From assembly GCF_009870125.1 (NCBI RefSeq), contig NC_046679.1:26598001-26662000 (forward strand): DNA of 64,000 nt. Direction: 5' to 3'. This document shows, one piece after another, positions 21,273-34,400 of the stretch (position 1 is the stretch's first letter; each line of letters starts with the position of its first letter). The stretch comes from Drosophila pseudoobscura (Eukaryota > Arthropoda > Insecta > Diptera > Drosophilidae). The notes beneath the pieces are model-generated. The model ran no database searches. It saw only the letters and a list, made by a program, of their open reading frames with translations, and was not told the origin of the DNA. The translations under genes were made by a program, and so were the position numbers.

Positions 21273-24200
21273 TCAATTGCCGCCGTAGTCCTCGATGAAT
21301 GTGTCGATGATGTAGCGCTTCACCTCGTTGATGGATGTCCGCTTGTTGCTGCACTGAAGCCGCTCCTGGTGCTCGGGCAGGACCAGCAGCTGCTGCAGCT
21401 CTCCCTGTGGAAAGCGGAAAGTGGAAAAGCGAAAGTCGTCAGAGCAAACAATACACAATTATCAGCGAATTATTATTTAATTCCCTTTCTGATTGTTGAT
21501 CGGGGGCGTGGCGGGGGGTGCTGCATGTATACGGTTATTTATCGGATTAAATTGCTGGCCCCCATTTGTGGATGGCCCCGAGAATGCAGCTGCCTTTTTA
21601 AGAGGCGGCGGACAGGGTGGCACAGTGGCACAATCCGTGTGGGTGTGTGGGGAGGGTGGAGGCGGGGGGGCTTGATATACTCACATTAAAACCGCGTCCA
21701 ATCTCCACGTCCGCATCTATTGGCAGGGTGTACAGTCGTTTCGAGACAACAAAACTATTTGTCCACGCGCAATCCACGTAGATCGATATAAAATCGCCAT
21801 TTTGTATGCTGCAATGGGAAAATAACAGTAAAACAATACCAATAGTAACACGAGAGACCACATACAAATTATTTAAAGATATACCTACAATATCCTACAA
21901 ATGTGTACCATACCACCCATATAATATGTACTGTACTGTATCTGTGTGGCGTATATACGTGTGTGTGTGTGTGGAGCAGTTAGTGTGCGAAATGTGCCGT
22001 CGGCCGATGACAAATGGCGCCCACTTGAACCAAGTGTCAATTTCGCTGTGTGTCGTCGCAAAACCAAAAACCAAAACGACAACAAAAATAGACCAAAAGG
22101 CGTTCGATATTCATGTGGGCGAATGGGCGGGGGGCTTGGGTGTGTGCGGGGGTGTGTACCCTTATTTGCATGTGTGTCAAGTGTTTGCCAGTGTGCGTTT
22201 CATGGCACAAACATTTATGCTAATAAATTGAAAATGCAAATAAAAAGGAAAGTGTCAACGACGATGGCCATTCCAGATCGAGTGCCACCCAGCACACACA
22301 GCACACATGTAGTCGTATACCATGTCGAACACAGACACAGTGATTGGCAATCAACAATACAACAAGCATAGCATCCATTGCAGCCATCCCAGTCACAGTA
22401 CCAGTCCCAGTACCAGTCCCAGTGCCAGTCCCAGTACCTGTCCCACCCTGATGGCCACTCACCTGATGGCCACTTGATGCCAGCGATAATCATATAAATT
22501 GAATTTCACCGGCAACATTTCCGTTGTATTGTCGCGTTCCAGATACAGGCGCAGACCATCGCTGCACGCCTCCAGATACAGATTATGCGTGGCATTGCGT
22601 ATGGAGAATATGGTGGCCGTACTCTTTGTGTCGTTCTGCAAGGAATACAGACATAGATTAGTCTCTGATAAGCCCCTGGGCCCCCCTTATTCACCTTTGC
22701 CCTGAGGGTGATCATCAGGGTAAAGTTCAGTCTGTTCCGCCAGCTTCGAATGTAGCCCATGTTATAGGGCGCCGAGGGTGTGGGCGACGATGCAGCGGTG
22801 GTGAGATCTTGCATCTGCATCTCAGGGAACGTCGAGGCCGAGACCGAGACCGAGCCCACTGCTGCTGCCGATTCGGAGGCTTGCGTGGGCAGCTCCTCCA
22901 TGAGTGGCAGCTTCTTGTAGAACTTGAGCAGATCGCTAATGTCATCTGTGTGGGCAGAGGTTGGCTTTAAAGCCTTTAAGGGCCTTGTGGAAGTTAAGGA
23001 CTGCACTTACCACTGCATTCGAAGCTATTGCAGTTGCGCTGCTCGATGTTGTAGCCCTCGCAGAGGAGGGTCGACAGAGCCACACTCTTGGCCGACTTGC
23101 GCTTCTTGTGCTGATTGCTGGCACGTGTCTTCCTGGTACCGACTGGGGCTCCGGCTCCGGCTCGGGCTTCCCCCTCATCCCGTGGCACAAATCGGACACT
23201 TTTGCCTACCGCTGCTGCCTCATTACTGCTGTTTGTTCCCACGATGGGGGCAGGTGCCTGGGGCTGGGCTGTTGCCATCTGTGCGAATTTGTGCAGCGGC
23301 TCATCGCTGGTCATCGCTTGTTGGAGGAGTAGGGACTTGCTTTCATCCTCTGCCTCGTCATCACCATTGTTGGACGTGTCTGCTTTCAGGCTGTCCAGAA
23401 TGCCATCGTTATTCGCCTCCTTAGAACTGGCAATCTCATTTGCGGTGTCGTCCATCTGCTCTACCATTTCCATGTCCACATCATCGTCTTCCTCCTCGGC
23501 CTCCTCCTCCTCCTCCTCCTCTTCCTCCTCCTGGTTCATCTTCATATTCATGTCCACCATCGGGTTGTCCAGCAGGCAGCGGCGGAAACGCTGCTGAACC
23601 CCCTTTCCGCAGGTGACGCTGCATAGGGTGAAGTCGCTCCAATCATCCCATCCTGCAATTGGGAGAAAAAGTGACACTTTTAGCCCCAGAAAAACTAAAA
23701 AATTCCTCGCTGAGGGAGTATTTTCCTTAAATTAAAGGTCCCTCATCGGGTTGTCGCAATTCATTCGGGGGGCTCTCGGTGGGCGCCCAGCCGCTTGACA
23801 CAAAAGTCAAGTGTTTCTTCCCTCGAGTGCTGCAGCCAGTTGAAAGCATCTCTCCTCCTGCCACCCCCCGACTATGCGCAGGGGCAGGGGCAGTGGCAAA
23901 GGCAGAGGCAAGCGACATCTGCTGCGTCATCGGAAAATCCCTTTTCTATTTTTATTTTTTTTATTTTATTTTATTTTTCTTTTCATGCAGAAGCGTCACC
24001 TCTGCCACCGACACAGCCTGACTGCCTGACGCCCTGACGACCAGTCGTGGTCGGTCGGTCGGGGTGTCGGGGGGTCGGTGGTTCGTATAGTTATCAATCT
24101 TCATAAAAGATTCATCTCTGAGGAGAGCACGTCGTCATAATAAACTGGCGACTGACTAGCAAAAGTTTTCCTTCCCAGTGGGTTTAAAAATACTGCATAA

Positions 24201-25462
24201 TCGGCTTTAAGAAACCAAGTGCCGGGGCTTTCAAGTCTGAACCGATTCATTGGCAAACAGCAGCGTTGCTGTCTCCCAAAACCCTCATGTGCCAATTAAT
24301 ACTGATTGCCCGACCACTTGCTCTCTACTCTGCGACGACTATAGTTTGGAAATTCTATCCCTATCCGTTGCATGGCACTCGATGCTCGGCAAACATTCGA
24401 GCCAAGCGATTTGTTCAACAATGCAACTAACAAGCAAAATGCGATTAACTAACGGCAGCATCGGATGCCCTCGGGACTTGGGGCTTGCTAGAGGGGGATG
24501 GGGAGGGGGAGGGGAGGAGTGGCCAGTAAGTGGACACAGGATGTGGATGCCTTACCCAAATGCTTCCAGATATGATTCTCGAATTGCGGTGTCCAGCGAT
24601 GCAGACCGTTGATGCTTATGTGCAGAACATCACTGGCCGGCGCTCGTGGCAGGAGCAGCTGTCTGCCGGAGTTGGGGCCTGCTGCTGCTGTGGCGGCAGG
24701 CAACAATTTGCCAAAGGCAATTAATTCCGCTGGCAGCATTTTCAGCATATTTGCGTCGAAGCAGCGCGCCGGCTGGAGTGTTGCATTCAGCTGTCTGCGG
24801 GAACAAAGAGTACAGAGTAGAGTGTACATTCTGAATGTCACCAAAAAGCAGTGTCCCTGCACCTACCCCTCGTACTGAAACGCTGACTCAGTGCCGCTCC
24901 AAGCATTTCCACTTCCACATCCACTTCCGGATCCATTGCCGCTGCCTCCGTTGCGATGGCCGCCGCCGCTGCTGGACATCCCTCCTCCGGCCCGAAGCGA
25001 CAGTGTTGCCTCTCCGCCGTTGGCGCCATTGGCAATTTTCAGCAGAGAGGCTCCTTTGTATATCGTTTCCGGGGCTAATGTTATTAATATACCGGCGGAC
25101 AGCGCAGTTTCGGTGTCAGACCCCTGGCCATCGTCAAGCTCTGCATCGGTGAAGACCCGGGCAGCGAGGGCCTTTACAATGACAGGACTCGTGCGAATCA
25201 GCTCCACTATGCCCTTGTGTGCACAGCGCTGGCTATCCGCTGGGGTACTGCGATACAATGGGCCTGCTGCTGGTGCTGCGGCAGGGGCTGGGGCTGGTGC
25301 TGCAGTGGCGCCCGTCGCCAGGAGCTGCAGGAACAGGACCAGCATCCGAGCGTGCGACTGGGAAAGGTGTCGCCTACTGTCATACCTGCTCATCGCTGGG
25401 GCTGGGGCTGGGACTGTTGCTGATGCACCCAAAGTGGGAGCCATGGGCAGCACGTAGCGCAT
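21273..25462 (-). CDS. Secreted protein with TSP type-1 repeat and laminin-G/TSPN-like domain
   Basis: Seven coding exons: 25462-24867, 24794-24556, 23652-23011, 22945-22695, 22635-22463, 21808-21685 and 21404-21273. All phases agree and the sum is 718 residues. A hydrophobic leader [15 protein letters not shown] followed by an Ala/Pro run suggests secretion; the first ATG is at 25462, but starts at 25393 or 25345 would place the leader better. A thrombospondin type-1 repeat begins ~residue 279 ([23 protein letters not shown]) and ends ~490 ([14 protein letters not shown]), split by an acidic insert. Residues ~555-700 form a LamG/TSPN-like beta sandwich ([45 protein letters not shown]) with several NXT/S sites. 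Matrix or cell-surface adhesion is inferred from domains only. Introns of 654-903 nt lie within. I cannot assign a symbol. Confidence 0.82.
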
Positions 25463-28400
25463 GGATAGATCCTTTATCTCTTTGACTGCGCGAATCCTAG
25501 CGAATTTCGCTGCTTGGCATCGCAGCCTTTTATCGCTGCGGTGGCCGGTGGCTCAATTTACTTTCGGCAAAAGTCACGTTCCGGCTTTGGTTGGTTTCTT
25601 TTGGGCCTTCCCTTCCCCTTTCAGTGCAGAGACGACACCACTTAAATCGTGCTGACATTCATTGTGGTGCTGGAGAGATAAAAAAGAGAGCTCTGATTAA
25701 GGCGAGTTTCTAGAATTCCAAAGAGAATGCACTTGAAGTAAGTGTTTTGCACCAGTGGAGGGGAGTGGGGAGCTCGCATAGATCCAGTGGCACTTTTCAT
25801 TCCACGAATGAAATGGAAGGAAGTTGAAGAGAAAATAAAAATCACGCGCTTGTGCAATAAATATCTTAAATGAAGTTCGTTCGCTCTAAAGCTCAAGCTC
25901 ACGCTCAAGCTCTCAAGCTTTCGCTCTTCTTTCTGAGAGTGCAGCTTGCACTGCAGCAGAGGAAGAAGAAGAGAGAATAAGAATTAGCACAGCCAATGCA
26001 GATCTCTCAAATCACTTCCACAGTAGCGTGGCTCCGCGATATTTTTCTGTTTTGGTCGGTAAAAAGTGTCTTCGAAAATTCTGTGATATTGGAAAATCGC
26101 GAACAATTCCTTCGGTCGGTCTTGCGGTTTAATGTGTTTTTGTGTTGATCTTTGTATAAAGCTCTCTCTCAAAGGAGAAGAGCGGAGAACAGAAGGTGCA
26201 GCAGAGGAGGAAAAGCAACGTGGCAATGAATGACGTGAAACGACATGATTTTGTTAAAAGGTGAGTGATGAACCAATACACATACACATAACATACGCAC
26301 ACACATTCATGCATACATTTTTAATGAGCGAAAGCTGAAAGCTTCCTAGAAGGCTGCTGTAAAAGTCGATCAAATCTGTTTACATTAACCGGTTAAAATT
26401 ACTCAAAGAAATTACTCAAAAGAACCTATCATACGTGCTGTTTCAGTGCAGAAACGTGTAATAAAACTGAAAATTTACACACATATGCAGTACTCTTAAG
26501 CCCTATAGATTGGCTTCCGCTGCAGCATGCTACTCTTGCCCCAGTTGCCACAGAAATGGCAACACAAAACATTCTGCCAGATAAATGTGGACTTCCCTTT
26601 GCAGTTGCAACTTTCAGCGGAACCCTAACAAAGTTGCGACTGCAACCCGAATCGTTCTGAATGTTCATATCCCCTGGTTGGGGCTTTTGGGCGCATCCTT
26701 TGGACACACTGAAGGCCGGGGAAAATGAACAACAAATGTGAAACAGCGATGAATGCAAATGCGGCCGGCCGCGCAAAATTGAGCCCTCAATTGTTTTATG
26801 GCCGGGCCCTGGCCCAGAAAAACCGGCCAAGTTGGCCGTGAAGCGACTGTGCAGCGGAGGAACCTGGGCTCCGGACGGACCTGTCCGATCCGCTATGCTC
26901 CATTATGAGAATTCTGTTCGTTTCCGTTTGGCCGACCGGCAGGTCGTCACTCCACTCACTCTCTCCAACATATTCCCCGGGGGCGGCAATCAGTGTAATT
27001 GTTATTGTTATGCTACCCCGTAAGAGCAGAGCAGAATGTTCGGGTATGTCTACTGTGCTCGTGAAACCGCAACAACAACAAAGGTGAAAAATTCGCAGAT
27101 TTAATGTAGCAGAAACGTTAGTAGGAAGCTTTCCAGAGAGTGGAGTACTCTGCGTTTCGTTGAGAGGGCAACTCTATCTGCTAAATAGGCCCCGCAAAGA
27201 GAGCGCGTGGCGGGAGTGTAATTGAGTAAACGGTATCTTGTAGTCGTACCAATTCACTCGAATATGCTCTCTCACTTGTTTTTCTTCGTTTCTATTGCCG
27301 TTAATCCATTTGTTTTGGTGTTCTGCTGTGCTGTTCCGTTGAACTTTTGCAAATTGGCAAAGTTACTTCTTGCGATAATCTGTTAAAAGCTTTTGAATTC
27401 CAAATAAACTTCGGTTGGCATGCAATCTCGAAAGTACGTTAAAGGTGGGTAGGTAATCCCATGAACGAGTCACCGGGCCGTCGTAAATCAGGCGGAGAAA
27501 CTCCAACATTCCCACGTATAAGGCTAAATGTATATTTTATGCACTTGCCAGCGGAACTAAGGAGCTCCGCTCCGCTCCTCTCTGGCTCTGACTGTGGCTG
27601 ACCACTCCAGGGAATAAGTCCCAAAACACCAGACGAATCTTAGCATTGTTCTGAGAGCCATGTTCAGTTATTATTTCCCTTTCGACTGAGTTCATTTTGA
27701 AATTGAAAAAAAAGCCGATTCCACGCGTTGATTCCTGCTTCTCTTTCCCTCTTCCCGTCTTTTGGTGGTTCGTTACACTTGAAAGTACAAATCGGACCTT
27801 ATTAAAAGGGGAATTGAAGGACAGTTGAATGTCATATTTAGCACATGTGTGTGTTGGGTCTGGTCTGCGGAAGGGATACCATTCCAGAGTGCGTTTCTAG
27901 AGGATGATTGAATATCAAAAGGCAGTTGGTGAACGCAAATCTCTGACATGTTTCAAGTTGTCCCTGCTCCAACCTCCCGTCTCTCCAGACTTGACCTGAC
28001 AACAATGCGAGCGGCTCGGAAAGAAAGTTTAACAAGTGCTACCCTCAAAGGACTCGTAAAACTGATAGCTACAGCAATCCAGAGTCCCCAAACCCCACCC
28101 GATCCCGGGTCCTGTGGCAGTTTAAAAGCTCCAGCACGCCTGCCACAAGTGGTGGGCGGCGGGGCGGCTGGGCTCTTTATTTGGGTCTCAGATTGGCTAA
28201 ACGACAAAGGGGGGGCTGGGCGTCTGGGGGCAAACATTCTGCACAAAGCAGCAAAAATATTTTGTGCCCAAATTATGCCTAAAATTCCAGGCAGGGGTCT
28301 CTTCTCTGGTCCTGGATCCCAAAAGAATCCAAGGCCCCCCCCCAGAGCGAAGTCCTTCCGTCCGTCCGTTCCACACGCATTCGCAATTATCCTCAGGGAC

Positions 28401-31400
28401 AACTGTCGCCTTTCCTTTTATCTGTGCGAATGATTAAGCCCAGAGTGTCTTAAAATTAATTTTATAGAGACGGCAGAGCCAGAGCGGGTAATCATGGCTA
28501 CCATTGGATGGATCACGCAGATTGTATTTGTATTGCGGCTTAAATAGTTTTATCTGCCTCACACTTGAGCGCCACGCGGGGGGAACGACTTCTACCACGA
28601 GTTATCGTGGAGTGTGCAACGAACTGCGAGTATCTGGAAGATACTTGAGTGAATGCCACCCCAACAGACAGACAGACATCCCGGCATGTAAATCATTTGG
28701 CCAAGAGGACAATTGTGGGGAAAACGTTGCTTGCTCTCTTGCTCTCTTGCCGGCTGAAACTTTCTCAATGAACAATGAAATTCTTGCATAAAAACTTTCT
28801 TCAATTTCTTCCGTCTGCCGCCTCTTTTGCTGAGGCACGCGCTGTGGCTGTGGCTATATTAAATTCCTATTTTATTGATTCGCATCCCGGCAATCTGTCG
28901 ATGCGTCTGCTGCTGCATGGCAATGATCCCACATATGTGGCACCATTGTGTGGCAGCATAGGTATGCCTCCGTTCGAGTCACGATGATTGAGAGGGACTT
29001 GTCGTCCATCATTCCAGCACCCAATCATTGGCTCAATGCCGCTTCCCACGGCCCACGAATCGAATGCTTAAATCATACAAAATTGAAGTAAATCCACTTA
29101 CGGCTAAACAAATACTTTCCAGTCCAAAAAGAGAAGGATAAATGGGGGCGAAGATGTTTCAATTTGCTTTCTTTGAATTATGCAAACTCATTTGCGACGA
29201 GAGTGAATTTATTGCCCTTCCCCCCCCGGCCCCGACGATGGGGCCCTAAACAAAAACAAAAGCCAAAAGGTTGCCCCAGCACCGGCATCGGCATCGGCAT
29301 CGCCTCTTACTCCATTAAGGAAGGATGTGGTGCCCCATCTCCTGCTCGCCGGGAAATTTATACGCACAATTAATTCTAAAATCCGAATCTTGGTAAACAT
29401 TCATCGCATAAAAACAAGATAAAATACTGCGATTAGGATTGCGAGTGTACCTGCTGCAGCAGTCGATTATCGGCATAAGGAGGGGGCTATGGGCGGGGCA
29501 GGCAATTAATTAAAATCTGAGCGGATTATTTGCCAAGCGGATGAGTATTTGCTAATTGGCTCTGCAGTGGCAACGGCTTAGCCTCTGCTCCTCCCCGATT
29601 AGACGAAGGGACCAAGTCCTAGCTGCTGTCCTGGCATCGCCCAACGTTGAATGCTGTTAAACTCTGTCCCTGACTTAAGTGGCGCCTCCCCTCCCCTCCC
29701 CTTATAGGCGGTGTCGGGTTAAGGGTCGCTGGGGTCGCGGGGGTCCCGGGGGTGCCTGCTCCTTTGTGCAAATTGTAATTATAATGCCACTTAATGTCAT
29801 AAGAGCGTATCTGTTGTGCCTGTTTGCTGTCATTGTTTCTGGGGGGGAGGAGGCCTCGATGGGGATGTAAACTAAAACGTTTGACCAATCAAAAGATCGA
29901 ATGGCAATGGCCTGGGAGGCAAAAATCATTCGGTCAGCGATTGGAGGTCTCTCCCAACATCTCCTCCCATCCACCGGTGGGGTTCATTATGCAAAGCACA
30001 CTTAACTGGAAAATTAGCATAGATCTAGCACATGCTGGGGCATGCACCCACCCACACACACACACACACGTACACAGGAAGATACTCGTAAGCACAGATA
30101 CTGTGCAAAGGGCTGCCGCTGCCCGCCCCAACCCCCTTATCTATTATCTATACGCTGGGATTATTTTTATTATATCCTGGAAGCATCCTGGCATTCCGCT
30201 GGCATAGAGATAGTATTTTACGCTGAGGCAGCAACAAAAAAAAGTTGCCCCATTATAAAAGGACGATTGCACATTAACCAATGGGTATGTAAATGGGAGC
30301 CTGCAGACCCCACTTCCTGCTCCTCTGTCTGGGGGACCCACATTGGAGCCATTTGGCCATTTGGCAAGGAAGGGAGCACACAGATACAATCGGCAGAAGG
30401 CACAGTAGCATGGGGCAGGGGACAAGCGACAGTCGACAGTCGAGAGAGAGAGGGCTGCCAACGGCCATTAACAATGCAATTTTGTAACAATATGAAATTG
30501 TGGCTATACTCTGGTACTCCTCCCGTACTCGTAGAATGCCTGAAAACATAGTTTCGGCAGAAGGATGCTGTGCTCTGTAATTATTCAGAATGCCACATAC
30601 CACACACCACCACGCATGTGTGCCCCACCACTAAAGTACAGGAGAACATAAATCAATCCACAAAGAAAGCCACATTACAGCCAACAACAAATGATTATCA
30701 TTTGGACTTGAGGTTTTCCTACTGCAGATAGTCGCCTCATAACCGATGCCAGAGGGGGTGCTATGCCATGCCATAGAAGGGCAAAGACCAGCAAGAAGTG
30801 TAGAGTGGAGCCTGACTCTAGGGCTCGTGCCCTGTATCCATGTATGTAGTTGTGTGAATCATGCACAAGCCATGTAGTTGGTTTTTGGTAATTTTGCGTC
30901 CTGGAAGGGTCTCGCGAGTCTCGAAGGGAATCATAGAACATAGGAGAGCTTATTGGTCCCGGCATTGTCTTTGGTGGTGTGGCTTACCTTAGTTAACAGG
31001 ATTCTATGAGGCTCTTCCGTTCATTGCGAGTCCATATTCACCCTTTGAATGTGGCCCAGGGACAGTATTATCTCCACAAATATTCCTCAATGGGAGATGG
31101 CCAGAAAAGCTTCTGCCACTCGTGCCACTTGTGCCAGTTGTGCGTGTAATCTGATTTGAATGCCAATTAAATTGCCATCTAAATCGGATTAGTGTCTGCG
31201 GTTTGTAATGGCATTTAATTTGATTTGATTTGATTCGAAAATTGTAATTCCATAAAGTTCTGAAGCTCTGAAGGGTCTGTTGTCTGTTGGCTGTTGTCTG
31301 ATGTGTTTCCTGTGTCACTTTATTTATATTTATATTTTTCACATTTTCCACTTTTCCAGTGCGCTTCCTAATTTAATTTCGCAAATCCACAAGCGAGCAC

Positions 31401-34400
31401 TAATTACTATACGGCTTTTATTATTGCTTCAAAACCACAGCACAGCATCCACGGCCGCGTCAGCATCAGCATGTGGCATGTGGCATGTGGCATGCCACGC
31501 AACAGAGTTCAGAGTTCGAAGCGCACACACAAACAACACACGAGCCGCTTCACTTCTTCTGCTGCACTTTTGGATCCTTTGAGATTTTCGGGGAAGAGTA
31601 GCCCGAAGGAGCGCCGCGAACCAACTGCCTGGCAGTGGCCCCGAAACGGGGGCTTTTATAGCATCCGCCAACCGATCCGACGGCAGCAAGGCAGCCCGGC
31701 AGCCCGGCAGGCGCCTGCGCGGATAAATTCTCTCCAAAGAGAGAGCTCTCCATGCGGAAGGAAAGCCGGCTACGACCGGCTGCTCATTTGGCAGGTCCTT
31801 GCTGCCTGGCTGCTGCTGCCCCATTCAATGGGGTTTGTTTACATGGAGGGACAGCTGCCGAGAATGTGTGTGGGGACAGCACAAAGTTTGAAGCCAGCCA
31901 AGGCGCACATGCCACTTGCCACATGCCAGTTGCCACTTGCCATCTCGGGGCTAAGAAGCGTCTGTTTGTGCGTGTGTCTGTGTGCCTTCTGTCTGTGTGC
32001 CTGTGTGGGTGCACACTGGCATTACATTGAAGTTTTAATTGAATTGCGGTTGCTGCAAGTTTTGTAACTGCATTTTGCTCTCGCAGATCCCTCCTCTCTC
32101 TCTCTCTCTCTCTCTGCCGCACCGCAGAAGGTGCGAGAAAAACAAGTTCTGCCACAAACTTTGTAGCTTGAAACTTTTTCACTTTTCATTTCTTGTGTGT
32201 GTGTGTGCGTGTGTGTGTGTGTTTGTTTCAGCTTAGCCTCATGTTTAAATGCAGCCAACAAATGCAGTTAACAGAGAGCGAGAGAGAGGGAGAGAGGGAG
32301 AGGGAGAGAGGGGCCCGTCATTCCGGCGAAAAAGTAGGCAACGGCCAAACGCCAATTTCTATTTCTATTTCCGCTTTCCCCATGAGACTCTTTCCTGTGC
32401 CCCTGCCCGTGCCTGCCCCGTGCCCCTGCCTGTGCCTGGTGTCGGTGTGGCAACACCTGTTGTTTCCACTGTTGCACACTGGCCTCCTTATCGCCTCCTT
32501 TGTAGGCTGCTCTATCGCTTCGCAAAAGTTTGATTTTGTTCTACATTTGGCTTTGCCCCTCCCCTCTCCCCCGCCCCATTGCGCCATTGTGTGCCTGTCC
32601 TTGGATTGCGGGTTTAAGTACCCTCCGCCGACTATGATTTATTGCGGTTTGCAGTAAACTGCAGGAACAAGTTCATTACGGCAGGACAAGGGTCCTTCCA
32701 TGTAGCAGAGCAAACTTTGCAGGACAATGGGGCCAAGCCCAAGGGGGAAGGGAGTGGGACTCGACTTCGATTATAGTATTTTACTCACTCATTTATTAAC
32801 AATAACAGACACATGGGTGCTGCCCCACACACGGAATAATCAATCAGCAGAAGCTAAGGCACATCCCCACCAGCCAGATTATTCATGCCTTTTATCTGCC
32901 ACAGCCAGGGGTGCAGAGCCGGCGACCAGTGGCTAACCCATTTAGCACAATTTAGGCACTCTCCTCTTCTCCGATTTCACACCCACAATTACAATTACAA
33001 TCCCACAATCAGGCCAGGCAGATCCTTTGTTGCCAGCACCCACTCGCGCGCTCTCTCTCTCTCCGTGTGGAAGCTAATTACAATTACGGTCTGGGCCTCT
33101 GCCGCATGCCCATGGGGGGAGCTTTGGTTCGGGGCAAAGCAATCGATGGGCCTCCAAAACATAGCCATGCATATTTAATTCTCTTCTCGTCTCTGGTAAC
33201 CCAGAATATCCTGCCTCTATCCTGCCTCTATCCTGCCTCCATCCTGCCCCCCTCCTATGCCCCTGCCACGTCTCATCCTAGGCTTTTTGGGCCTCAAATC
33301 TGCCCGTTTTTTTTTTGCAAGTGTAACTTCATTTGCTGCCACTGCCACTGCCACTGCCACAGCGGTGCGGTGTCGGGGCCAAAAAACCATTTGGAACATG
33401 CACAATTTTGACACGACCCTCCCAATCAGCCACGCCCACGTCCACGCCCCTGCAGAGTAACAAGTACCATTCAACCATTCAACCATGCCACATAGAACAG
33501 GGGGAACAGGGGGCAACAGAGGGGATCTGGCGATTTCATTGGAACTCAATTAATGGAGCATGATCTTAATGGGTTCCTACAACAGTCGAGCGGCCCTCCG
33601 TGGCCCGCAGGGGCAACGAGCCGTACAAACACATGCCTCTCGCTAAGTGCGCCAAATCAGCAGGACTCTAATTGGGGGGCGGACATCAGAGGATATGCCA
33701 TCCTTCGGCTCGCATGGCTGGTGGCCTTCATAAAAAAGGAAAATGCTGCAAAAAATCTATTTCAGCCAAAAACATTCGGCATTCCTCCCCCTCCCCCCTC
33801 GTCTCTTGCCTCTCCTGCAGTGTTTTCTCTTTTTTGCTAAACTGGGGAACGTTTGCAGAGCAATTAAATGGGCAGGCGAGAGGGGAGTGGGGAGAGGCGT
33901 TAGTTTTTCGATGATTTGCAGACGGCTTTTATTGGCCACGAGTCAGAAGTGTGGCTTTCATGTCGAAATGAAGGATTTTCCCCCTGGGGAAGTGCATGGA
34001 AATGCCTCGAATATGCCAAAGTGTGAACTGTGACCTCTGCCGACTGCATTTCAATATTTATTCTGATGATTCAGGGGAATGGAGGCTAATATTTGGGGCT
34101 CCTGCCCCACATGCAGCCCCTTTCTGCGAGAGCACTCCCTCAAGGCTTCAAGGCTTCAGGGAGCAAGGACGAAGGTAAGTGGCGCTCGGAGCGGTTCCTG
34201 GCAAACGAGGCTAATATTTCAGCGACTCGAATGGCGTGAAGCAATTGCCCAAGGGCTCCGCTCTCCCTCCTGCCAACTACAGACGCAGAGGAGTCCTTTG
34301 CCGAAGGAGATCCACGCGCTTCTTGTGGCAGGTACATGCGATGCAAATGTGCAGCATTCGATACAATAATCTTATCAGCGCCTCATTCATGCCACATGCG

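Noticed and set aside
27948-28433. Two opposing frames of ~150-160 codons in the gene-poor region
   Set aside because: They overlap in antisense, have no family motif, and the composition is C-rich low complexity; most likely chance.
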